Source: Datnioides undecimradiatus (Eukaryota; Chordata; Actinopteri; Lobotiformes; Datnioididae). Taken from it: 64,000 bases of DNA. The DNA lies in the NCBI GenBank assembly GCA_008933995.1, contig WARS01000013.1, positions 5,122,329-5,186,328 of the forward strand, read 5' to 3'. Both the position numbers and the translations under genes were made by a program. Each line of letters starts with the position of its first letter. The stretch's first letter is position 1. The notes under the pieces were generated by a model. The model searched no databases. It saw only the letters and a program-made list of their open reading frames with translations, and had not been told where the DNA came from. Positions 38,001 through 50,318 of this stretch are shown in pieces.

Positions 38001-41000
38001 ATGAAATGTGGCTTGCCCCAGATGCTGTGTTTGCTCCTCCAAACAGATGAGCTCCTCAGTACAGCAAATGTTTGGTGAGAGCCTCAGTTCCAGCCAAGGA
38101 AATAAACCATCCTTGGCTGCAGTCATAATACCGCTTTCACTCACATAAATGTACAACATTTTTATGAGATTCGCCCGATTAGCCAAGACCATTATATCCT
38201 GTTGGTTTTACTTGACATTTGAATTAACAAACAGCACAATTTCTGATGCAACAGAAACAGAATTATCCTTTTACTGAGTAGCAATTCTGCTTCTGATATG
38301 AAAATGACTCAGGACACCATTTCCAAAGCCCAGCTCTGCCCAGTAGCTGTGGTTATACCTGTTGTATGTTTTATCATGCGTAGTAACTACTCTGCTCATA
38401 AAGCTAACAAGAGCTCCGTGAACATACGTTATCGCTTTCTAAAAAAACATTTTAGCTCCAGCATCCTCGCCTCAGGCTAAAGTATTGTAGGTATATTAAG
38501 AAAAATGTTTATGCTTATATTGTTATTTTGTTCTACCGCAACACAACCATGTTTGGTTGCTTTGTTTGCATAAAGGGAAAAGCCTTTTTCTGCAAAACAA
38601 TGTTGTTTTGCTGTTGTAAGCTAAGTTGGACATGCTAATGTTTGCACCTGATGTTATAGTAGATAAACATATTTTTATAAGTTTATTACAAAGTATTGTT
38701 GTTTCTTTCTCATACTGTATTCATGCTTCTTCAACATGAGAAGAAACCCAAACCCCAACAGACCATGTGACTACGCTGTGATTGGACAATCACTATTCAG
38801 GGCAGGATTCAGCAAACAGTCCTTTTAAAAACCAATCTCTTCTTTGTATCACTTTATCTCATATTCTTGTGTTAGTTTCTGTTTTACGTTTATCTTACAA
38901 GCTATTTAAGTGTTATGTTCATGTCCCTTACTTCACTGGGAGCGACTCTCTGTCTGTTAGCTTATTTGAGGTGTGGTGAAATGGTTTGCACAGGAATTTT
39001 ACACAGATTGCGGATGCAGGGTTTTGCCTGAACGCTTTGCAGCCCTTGCGCTTAAACACTTCACCAGAATGTTCAATATGCAGCTCTAGGAGCTAGCAAC
39101 AGTGACAGTACAGTGACTGCCAGGCAGTCACGAAAATACATCAATTAGCTTTGGTCTGCTTGGAATGAAAACTGCATTATTTGTCTGACTGAGACTCAGG
39201 CTGGCAGAGGGTTGTTATACCAATTAGACTTTGGCTGCGTCTGCCCCTCTGTACTCTCCACGTCTGGTCAATTATTGTGTGTTGTCTAGATTGTGAGGTT
39301 TCATAATGACAAATTTAAAGGGATCTCAGCGTTTTGCTCACGTGTGAAGTTCAGCAAGCAGGTATCTTTTATCTTTTAGATTTTGAAGAACACTTAACGA
39401 ACAGGCTAAATTCACATTCACAGTGAAATTTTAACTTTTTTTTTTTGTTTAATCCTCTCCCTAAACCTTCGTATATCTTAGCCAAATGGGTTTGGCTCAT
39501 GTTTAATATAAGTCCTTCATTATGTAAACAACTTTTCAACCTTGTGTACATTTTTCTGCCGCTCTCCACAGAGAGCCCTCTATACGTCCTGCTCGTGGAC
39601 TCCTTTGGTCGTTGAGGTTGAACTACGCAGTGCCCAGGTAGGTAAAAGTCAGGATTGTGAAGTGTTCAACTCATACAGACAGTGAAAGCTTTTCAAGCAG
39701 CAGAGAACAGGCCTGTGTCCATACTGGGCAAGACAAGGCCCTGATTTATCCAGAGTCTGACGCATTAGAATTAGTCTGAAATGCATACTTTTCCAAGAAT
39801 GACTTACAGTGCATTGAAAGAGAAGCTGGTTACTACACAAAATTTCCTTAAGTGAGGAAGGCACACGGCTCGGAGCTCAGGTACAATAAATAGTGAGTGT
39901 GTATGTTTCTCACGGGGCTGCCTTTATGATAACTGCAACATCAATCAGCCCAAAGTATGTGAGGCAATGACTCTGTTTTCATTTTCCAGCTCCAAAGAGA
40001 GTGGCTTTGAAAGGCTCCCAAAGGAAATGGAGACGCTGAGATCCCAGCTTGTGCAGTATAATGCAGTGAGTGACTCTTTGTGCTGCCACCACATTATAAC
40101 AATACAGCATTCATCCACAAATCTCCCCACACATTCGCTGAACGATTAAATGAATTTGCTTGTTTAATTCCAAACCTCGGTTTCTTTTTCCTTTTTATTT
40201 TGCATCTCGCAGTTCTTGGCTCGTCATTTTAATGATCAACCTGCAAAAGGAAAGGATAACCTTTGATTGGCTGTACTCTGAAACTCAATTACAAGCAAGT
40301 AAATCGCTTCCCTTAAACTACTGTCTGACTGGAAGCCCGTGCTTTGTGGCCCATCTGTAGATTGTTTGAGAGTGGCATGGGTGCAATCAAATTTCCTGGC
40401 ATCCAGCAAGTACTCATCTGTGCAAATGTGTCACAGTCCACATCTGTTAAGTAGAAACAGGTAGTGTTCTCAGCAGTGGTACACTAAATACTTACAGGTT
40501 GGACTTCTCATGGCAGGTGCCATTGTAACAGATAAGCAACAAATGCCCTCCTAATAAATCTGATAATGTGAAAGAGAAGTTCGTAGGAAATATGAAGCTA
40601 AATCGCTGATCTGTTTCAATCTGACTGCCCCTCCTTTTAATTATTGTTTTGCTGTCTTTTTCATGCTGCACCTTTGCAAACCTTTGGCTCATTTGCATTG
40701 ATTTCTTCCTTCAGATACAGTGTGTGATCCATCCTTTTGTGCACTGTTTTTTTTAGCAGTTCAAAAATAGTTTTCCCTTTGATATATGGTGTTTATAATA
40801 GTCACATTTGTGATGTAAAAGCAGCAGCAATGTAATCAAACAGTGACGTCACTAATGATGAGAGTAAATTTCCTGCATAACTGCTCTTGACTATTTATGA
40901 TTTAAATGCTGTCCTTCCAGAAAGTATGTTAATAATGGGTGTACAGTTATTAGAAGCCTTTACTCAAAGTCCTACATACGTTTATTTAGAGCGAACGTTC

Positions 41001-44000
41001 ACCCACTCCTGTTCAACACCCACAAATTCTTGGACCATTTCCAAAAATTAATCAAGCGTCTTGTGAAAGGAATACTGACATGCTCCGCAGCACAACAGAA
41101 GCTCAGCCAAAACAAAACACCCTTGTTTCTCTTTGGAAGAAAAATAAAAGACATGGAGGTTGAGAGAGGAAACAAATTCTCCTTTATCTGTTGCCTCTCT
41201 GCATAAACTTAGCACGCTCTCCCTGTTGATGTTGGATGAGCTGCAGAAAAGTTCTTAGACGGGAAACCAAACACATCCCATAATTCAGAAAGGGGGGCAC
41301 AGCCTACAGACAGAGAATATATCATACACACTCCTTTGCAGTGCTGTTAGATCAGTGAGTCCACAAATCCCTAGTTTAAATCTCTTATGATGTAAACAAC
41401 AGTATTTTAGACTACCAAGAGCCCTTTTCAGTGTGTTGTATTTATTTTTGGAAGCATGGCTCAGTGGATTGCATTGTCAGTTTAATTCTAATTCTTTTAG
41501 TGTCTGTTGGTCTGTCTGTGCTTACTTCCTGTTTTATTTTGTGGAGTGGTTTTCGCTCACATCTCTCTGGGGTCTTGCTTCCTGTCTCTTCCCAGTTGTG
41601 TTAATGAAATCATTGGTTTCGACTGTGTTTTTCCCTAGTGTGTATATATTGTTTGTCACTCCCTTTGTTCTCTGTTGGATCATCATCATGCCTGTGCTTA
41701 TGTCCCTACCATTTCCCAGAGCTTGGCAGTGTTCCTTGCATTTCCTTGTGGTCTTGGACTATTACTGGACTTTATTTGGTTCTACCGACTTTGTTGTCTG
41801 TCTGCTCCCTCCCAGATTTGTTTGCTCTGTTTGAACTCAGTGACTGGTTTTGATTCTGCCCGCCTTGACCTATATGCAAGTCTTTGCCCTCCACTTCACT
41901 GAACTCTCAACACTTTGCATCCGCTGGCTGCATTTGGGTCCATCCCCTTTTGTTTCCGTGTTCCTTGTGTGGCTCATATGCGACATCCACCCCAGATGCA
42001 TGTAACTTTGTATTCAGTGCTAATTAGCAAATGTTAGCATGCTAGCTCTGATGGTGAATACGGTTAACATTATGTTGCTATGGCATTGTTCTGACTGCCC
42101 AGTATTATAAAACCCCAATAGTCCAAAAATAATAAAAGAAGTCTGATGATAACTCTGATAAACAGACAGATGTAACCAAAAACACTCTACAGAACAAAAG
42201 AGGAAGCCTGTTTATCTGACCAATATCTCTGAAAGCCCATTGTTCTGAAAATGCACACTCATGCTGGTGTCTGATATCTTAATGTGACCTTCATCAGGTC
42301 ACAATCATGTCATGGTAACTTTGTGGAAAGGGTACAATGTGATCAAATTTAGGCAACATTTCGGTGAGATAAAAGCCACAGCTGGATATATAAATAACAT
42401 TTACCGCTGGATACCCCTGTACATCAATTTACACTGAGCTTATTTTCTATTCACAATAACTATGAAGCATAATCACTGTCTCAGGAACAATACTGAAGTA
42501 TTTTGATGATGGTGAAGCTCCATCTCATAATGCTGACACAAGCAGAGATGATGAAATCACCAGTAATAGACCCCCTCCAGTTTACGAGGAAACAACTCTA
42601 GTAAAAGTAGAATTTAAAATCGTAAGTGCAGTGCAGCTTTACTTTGAGTCTTTCATTTAGTGTAAAGAACTGTGCCCCCATCAAGTAAAATGCAAGAGTT
42701 ATTCATACCTGCAGCAACTTAATCTCTGAATACATAAATGTTTATCTACTGTGAGGCAGGACCTACCAAACTCATCCCGCTTAGGAGCCAAGATGTAAAG
42801 GGCCCTGCCAGACATGAGCAAAATACATTCAGTTGCCAGTTTTGCAGGTAAAACCAACTAAAACAGTTTTAATACTACGGTCCCTCAGTTAATCCTGCCT
42901 TCATGAAGAGCAGAGATGGTTCAACTTTTCAGTTTCAGCTAACCAGTATGACCTTTATGAAGGTAGGATTTGTTGCATTAGATAACATTAGTTTTAACTA
43001 GGCGTACCTAATAAACTGGCAACAAATTCAGTATGCTGTCAAAGTACTTTTTTGAAAGACATCATCCAAGGAAAACTCAAAGTGTAGAGCGAGGTCAGCA
43101 AATCAAGAGGATTTGTCTGCTTTCACTTTATGGTGTATCAGCACATCTCTCACTCTGGGAAACTCATAGTAGCTCGATAAAGTCCAGTGGGCTCAAAGTA
43201 AACTCAACCCTGTATAAATTTCTCTTGCCTCCTTTTGAGGGACTTGGGAGAATAAAGCACAATAAACAGAGGGCCCCCTCTAAAGGTCCACAACAAAAGC
43301 AAATAGCCCCAGCCTGGCTATGGCTTTATTAGTGGTCAGCTGGTTCCCATTAGAAAGGCTTTGTGAACTGCTATCTCCTCTCAAGAATCCCAAACAAACT
43401 GACCATCGGCTCTGTTTGTCTCCCTGTAACCTCTCTTCGCATCCGTCGTGCTTCTCCAAGCAATATCCCTGGATACCAGCAGCCCTCCCACAAACAGGGG
43501 TCGGCCCCTGTGACCTCTCTGACCACTGATGTCGTTACAAAGCCACTAAGGTGTTTCTGGTGTTGAATGATTTGTTAGACATCTGGGGTTTTTTTTGTAC
43601 CGTTGCATCGGAGCAGTGGCTTCTCATAATATTTTCCTTCTCAATTCCAAGTGATGGCTGAAGCCAGCAGCTGGATGGCTTAGCTTAGCATTAAGACTAG
43701 AAAAGGAGAAAACAGCTAGTTGGGCTCTGTCCAGAGACCTGCCAGCTTCTCTGCTGCTCACTGACATGTTATAGCCCTTCACTTTGGATTATATGTTGGA
43801 GAATTTGTTGTGGGGTGCACTAACATCTTGTTACTTGGCAGTATCATGGTGCTGATGAGACTCCTTTGTCATAACACTACATCAGTGTTTCGGATATCTG
43901 GCCCTAAACTAATACAGTGGACAAATTGGATCCTCACCTGGTGATAGCATTAGGGTAAAAGGCACCAAAGTTGTTATGATCCATCCATGAGGTGGGCACG

Positions 44001-47000
44001 AATGAGTCCGCCAATTGCCGAGCAACCCATCAAGTTGCTTAGACATTTCACTCAGCACCATGTGTCAGTCTAATGGTGTTTTAGCAACAATACCTACTGC
44101 TTACTAGGAATGTCTGCATAACATGTGATGACAGTCCATCAAATAGTTGTTGATATATTCAAATCTGAACCAAAGTGGCTAAAAATTAGCCAACACACAT
44201 TTAATTAATACCTATGGAAAAAAGCTTTGATTACTTAGAAGTTTCTGATCATTTTGGAGATTTTTATAAAAAATAAATCAGTTAGATATCAGCTTGAGCA
44301 ATGAAATCACAGGGGAGTTTCTGTGTAAACAATTGAGCTGATGTTGAAATATACAAGATGAAAACAGAAACTCTTTCCTTTTGTTCATCAAAGTTGGCCA
44401 GGCCTGCAGCACTGAGCATCCTTTGTTGAGGCCAGGCTCTTGGGTCTTGCTCATGCTCTGAAATGGCCCCATCTGGATCAAAGCTCCACCAGTCCTGCCC
44501 TGTACTTCTTACTTCCTGAGATCAAAAAAGACAGACAGACACAAAGACAGAGAAAAGTCAGTATAAAGAAAGAAAAAATAAATATAAATCTTTGTACAAC
44601 TTTTGTAAAGAGCAAACATGAGGACATCATGGTAAGAGAACGATATACTGGTAGTGGGTTTTGGTAGTGGTCATGGGAGGGTGGGGGGACAAGGAAACCA
44701 ACATGAAGTCCAACCAACAAAGCTACCATTCATGTTCTTTTCCCCAGTAATGGAAAACCTTTTCCCTCTGACACTGAAAACAGAGCAAGGGGCAAATCTG
44801 CAAAGACAACAGACAGGGAGAGGTCCCAGCCGCTGTGGATTAGGATCTGCTTGCTGTGAGCCACGTTCAGATCTCCACGCCGGTGAAAGGAACCAGGCAT
44901 CTGCACCACAGAGTGTGGAGGAAATGAAAGACCTGAACTTATTCCTCCATGGGCAGAGGGATCATATGGCCTTGGAGGCCGGAGGGACCTGTTCTGGACC
45001 CTGGCCTGCTCAGCCTGCTGCTGGATCTGACTGAATAATATCATAGATATCATAGAAATTAAACTATGTAACAAACTCTGGTGATTTTATATCTAATGGA
45101 AATACAAATAGCCTTGTCTTGCCTATAGTGTCTTCTGATCTAGTTCACATGTGTATTATTTAGAATCTAAGGTGGGGCAAATATTGTGGGGTCCATTAGC
45201 AGTCACGCATACGGTGAGTTGCCGGTACCTGGTTCATTCATGGTGGCTGTAAAAAAATATTTATAGAGAAATAAAAAATAGAGAGTGGCTGTATTTTCAC
45301 CATGCTATAATGATCGCCATAAATATATTGTTCTGAGATATCGGAGGGGAGGGTTATTGGAATCATGGGGAGGTGCCAGAGAAAATATTAATAACCCAAA
45401 TAACTGCCACACAGTGCCTTACTAACCTGCTAAATGTCCTGTACCTAATATGATTATGCAAAATATGTCAACAATGCACCATGTGCAAAAACATGTAATT
45501 TTGCTTTGGCTTTGAAGCAAAGTGCTGCTGTCAGAAGTGCAGGTTGTATATACATTCTGTTTCATAATCACAGGAGATCCTATTTGTAGATCACATGATA
45601 GATGGACACCAGAAAGCATAAGCAACAGGATAGGATAACCATGTGTGATCATCAGACTGATTGCAGGATGTTTAAAATTTACATATTATTTCTTATCAAA
45701 GCACAGTCCCCCCCCTTTCATAGTATGAATGAGTCTGCAGAAAGTGTGTTTAACTTGGAAGCAGCTTTGCTTCTGAAAAGATATTAAGACATAGATGAAG
45801 GGCTGATCAAACGGTTTAGACTGCTTTGGGTGGCCCCTAAGCTTCCGATTGCCCCGTATTGTGTTTTGGAAAAACTTTATTTTGTTTAGGGATCTGAGTC
45901 TGCTGAGGGCACTATGAGTCTGGACATCCTGTTTCCTGGGGGGAAGATGTTTCTCTGTTTCCTTGTCTGTCCTGGGGTGCTGCCTACAGCGCTGGAGAAA
46001 CTTGAAGGCCACGACTGTTGATGTTTTTATTTTTTCTAAAAAGTGTGTGCGTTGGAATTGGATGTGAGATCAAAGCTTGCAGCACAGAGGAGCTAATTAG
46101 GTTGATACGTTAAGAGTCACTGTCAGTGTGTGAAAATCCTGGGGTTAGATATGATGAGATAATCCTTTTTAATCCTCAATCACGTACCACACAAAGTGGG
46201 ACCACAACATTGCTGTATAATGTTCCGCTTGTTTGCAGCTGACAATCCCATAATCATTTCATAGTTGGTGTGAGTTTTTTATATTAACTGTATGAGATGG
46301 ATATGTATAATGTGAAAGGGGTTCCTTGTTAGTAATGAACCCACAGAGAATTGTCATCTAACTTAGTTTGTGTTGCTTTTATGGCCTGCAGCTTTACTGC
46401 TCCCTCTCACCAGTGTTGTTTCCAGCTGCAGCAGGCGTTAAAACCATTCTGCACTGTCTGCATTTAGCAGCTGAAGAGGCAGATATGAAACACAACTAGG
46501 AGAGTGAGTGTTTCACTGTTTTCACTGTTTGTTTCACTGACTGTTTTCACAGTCACTGTTTCCTGTCACATTCACTATAAAAACCTTAAGACTAGAGTAT
46601 GTAGCTTCAAATTTGTGACATATCTTCTGTGACAACTTAAGTGCAAAAGGATATGCAGGCAGGATGTAATGTTTAGAGGTATTAGATCTGAATATTGCCT
46701 CAGCCTCGAGAGTTGACGATTAGTTGGTGTGTGGATGTCATGGTATTATTGGTCAGTATTGGTTGGTTCAGTCTCATGCACATGTTATATTTTGTCCTGC
46801 AGGACAAAAATGTGATTGGATTTTGATACATGAATACAACACAGAGGAAGCAATTTGTATTTTTTGGCACACATTGTTATATAGGTGCACAGTATGAGTG
46901 TGTACGTGATCTAAAAGGGTTTAAAGTACATAATGTTTAATTTAATCTTAAAAAAAATATGTCAACTTTGTGTTCACAGGCTTTTGCACCGAGCCCAAGT

Positions 47001-50000
47001 GGCCAGCAAATCAGTGCAGGTTCGGTGAGTACAAAGCTCACACAGAGCTCATCTACAGACTACAATCTGTCGACAGCACGCTGATGTGACCTCCTGAACC
47101 AATTAAGAACAGGTCCTTTATAGTGTGTTGAAGCTTTGAACTGTATTGAACCCTGTCTAAAATACACAGTGCAGGTACTTTCTGTGCGGAGTGTGAGCAC
47201 AGTGTCTCCTCAGGCATCCTTTTCCCTCACTTTTAGACTCTAAAGAGCAGGTTAGGGAGAAAGGAATGCGGTAATTTGAGTTGGAGCTGGTGGGAATGGA
47301 GGGGGAAAGTGCAGCTGGGCTGGGTCTCAGGAATTACCTGAGGAATGACAGAACATAGTTGTACGCTCCTGTGCTGACAGTATACGGGGGCTACCAGGTT
47401 CAGGCTTTGGTATTTTCAGGTAAAACACTGAGCTGTTTGAATATGGAATAGATTGGTACAGGTTTACCAAAATAAAGTGTATGAAAGAAAGACATTATCA
47501 GAACATGTCAAACACATCTTCTGAATTAATACATTTGTATAATAATTTGTTTTTCCTCTAGTGTCTTGAAGGAAATGTATCTTCCGCCTGCATTATGTCC
47601 AGTATGTTTTTTTGGCCAAGAAAACACCACGTTACTGTCCCTCACAGAAGTCACAGGAAGGTGCTCGGTGTCTAATATAGAGGACTTTGACAGCTGAGTC
47701 CTTTAGGTGGTTTGGTGTCGGCAACAAAAGCTCAGAATTTGTTTAAATATTAAAATATAAAGAAATCCTCAAGTCAGCGTTACCTTTTTTAATATTTTCA
47801 AGGGTTGTTTTTCAAACTATAACCAAGTGCTTTGAGTGCCTAGAGGAAACCAGAAAAACATGACATTTCTTTGAAAACATTAGAACTGTTTCAAATTAGT
47901 AGTTCGTACTGTATAAATGCAATGTCTAGATGACAGGGCTGGGGTATTTATTTGATACAAGCTCACGTTCTATGACAAATATTAAAAACCCAAACAAACC
48001 AACTTTTTTTATTACAGGAACACAATTATTGTTGTTACATGTTGTACGGGGCAGTGCTCATTTGGCTAAGTGCCTGCTTAATGTGCTTCAGTGGGCGTTA
48101 CAGTACAAAAGTAGATCTCCCAGTCTGACACAGACACACACAATTACCTTGTCGGTTGTCACCCCCTCCTCCCTGCAGCAGCCTCATCAGCTTCTCATGT
48201 GATGACAAGTTAAGACACACCTGGCCTGACCCTCAGCTCACTAGCTGCCCTGCGGAATGTCAGGGGAACGGGTTACCATGGAAACAGATGGATACCCATG
48301 TCGACTGTTCGTAATACACAGGCAGAAGACCAAATACTTGATGTGATCATTGTATGGGAGTATCCACACCTGGACAATCTAGTAGACAGTCCACTCATCT
48401 GTCATCAAATCACCTTGATACCATTGATGTGAGCTGAAATACTTCTGAAGCCTTTTTGTTTGTGAGATTATGTTGTGTCACAACCTGCAGCTACTCGCAG
48501 CGATAGATTGCGCAGCACTTCGCGGGATCATAAATGCATGCCGGGGGAGATGAGAGATGATGAGGCTATATGTGTGCTGAGGTCAGTGTTTGGTGTAATT
48601 AGGACAGAGACAGTAAAACAGGGAGAGCGAGAAGGGGGTGAGGGAAGGGAGGAGAGCAAATAGAAATAGAAGAAAGAGACATGTCAGGGGGAGCAGAGCA
48701 GAGTTTTCAGCCTGCCGCTGAGCTCTCATTCATGGGCGGTTGGACGTGAACACTGGGCACTCTGTGTGTGTGGAGGTGATGTCTACTGAGAGATGCTATC
48801 TTTACCTCATTGATACAATGGTCTCATAGACAGCAGACAGTGGGCCAGAGCCACAGGTCTGCACACTGAGCCTCAGCACCCAGTTAAAGCCACTGCCAGG
48901 AAGAGTGCACCACCTACAGGTGCTGAGGGAGAGTGAGAATATGGAGGTAAAGACAAGTTTTTGCTGGTGCACTGGCCAACCTCAGATAATGGTGTAATAC
49001 AATGTTTCCATAACTGTGGCCATTGGTATTTGTTTTGTGAGTGAATGAGTGAATGAATTACCTACCTCTACCTCTAAAATATATTTGCTAGATATTTGCC
49101 CCAAAAGACATTGCATTGTTTTGGAAAATAAGATTTGTGTATATTTTCTACGTACGTGTTTACTGTATATATCCCCAAATGTGTTGGTCTATTTCAGTCC
49201 CCTGTGAGTTTCAAAACCCACTGTTTCCACTGAAGGCATCAAAATCTTTAAAAGTGAGCCACAGGTACATTGTTTCATCTTTTTAAAATGGCTCAATGAT
49301 TTTTCAAAACAGCTGAGCACAACAGTTTTCTGCAAATGTTACTCCAAGACTAAACAATGTATTTGGCATCAATATACATTTGGAGCTCTGGGTTTTGCAG
49401 CAGGACCCATGTTCATGGTAATGAAGGAACATGTCAGATAGTGTGGCAGTGTGGCTCACTGGTGTGTCTTTATTAGCTGTGTATCATCAGTGGAGCTTTT
49501 GGTGCAGTTCGGTGAGCAAATATATATCTAAATATATATGAGCAAACTTCAGACTAGCATCAGACTTATCCTTTGAGGGGACCACAAGTCAAACATGTTG
49601 GAAACTGGTAGAACACATGACAGAAAGAGAACAAAATGAGTAGCTCAATATGAAAAGCTCAACAACTCTGCTCACAAAAAGGGAAGGGAAGCTTAAAGAG
49701 AGAAAAAGTCAGAAAATGTATTGTTTATATATTTTTTCTAACCATTAAAAACATGAGCAAGGGCTCAGAAACCGTCACAGCATACTTTTATAGAGCATTT
49801 TACACCTTCTTCTCTCTGCACAGTCACTTGCTTTTGTTTTTTTTAAATGAAGAGAGCCTCAGTGCAGCTGCTTTCAGTAGGTTTGGATGTATGACTGCTG
49901 GACCTATTTTCTTTTGGCATACCTTAACTCTCCTCTATTGATGAGACATTCAAGCAGGAAGGCGGGAAGATGAGAACGGAGCCGAATGAAGGGAGAAAGA

Positions 50001-50276
50001 AGGGAGGATATTCAAAGTACGTGTCCTGCAATATGTAAGGAGCTACACTCATACACAACACAGTTCAAGTCATTTCTACATGTCCTCCATATTTAGTATT
50101 TTGTCATGAGGGAAACTCAGTGAGTCAGTGAGGGGATTTCTTTTTACCCAATCTAGTTTTTTATTCCTCTCACCCTTTACATTCCACTTTTTTTTTTTAC
50201 TTTTCCCTCCCGCCCCCGGCCCAATCATCTCTCACTTTCTTTATTTTCACCTTGTCAGCTCCTCCCACTCTGACTG

Positions 50277-50318
<42 letters not shown>

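Larger units (their letters stand above)
31683..39571 (+). other. Non-coding stretch (candidate intron 3 of the putative gene)
   Basis: Simple repeats, a purine tract and repeat relics, otherwise no supported feature. Open frames at 31,837-32,334 are low-complexity artefacts. Confidence 0.55.
40066..46979 (+). other. Non-coding stretch (candidate intron 5 of the putative gene)
   Basis: Holds repeat relics near 41.4-42.1 kb and 43.6-44.2 kb and a 20-bp palindrome at 46,790. Two overlapping open frames at 44,654-45,074 on opposite strands have no recognisable family. Confidence 0.55.

Noticed and set aside
41433-41834. 133-codon hydrophobic open frame on the plus strand
   Set aside because: It lies in a T-rich repeat-like segment, has no family resemblance, and its hydrophobicity simply reflects TTT/CTT/GTT composition.
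44654-45074. Two overlapping long open frames on opposite strands
   Set aside because: Neither has recognisable motifs or good flanking splice sites, and local GC richness explains the lack of stops.
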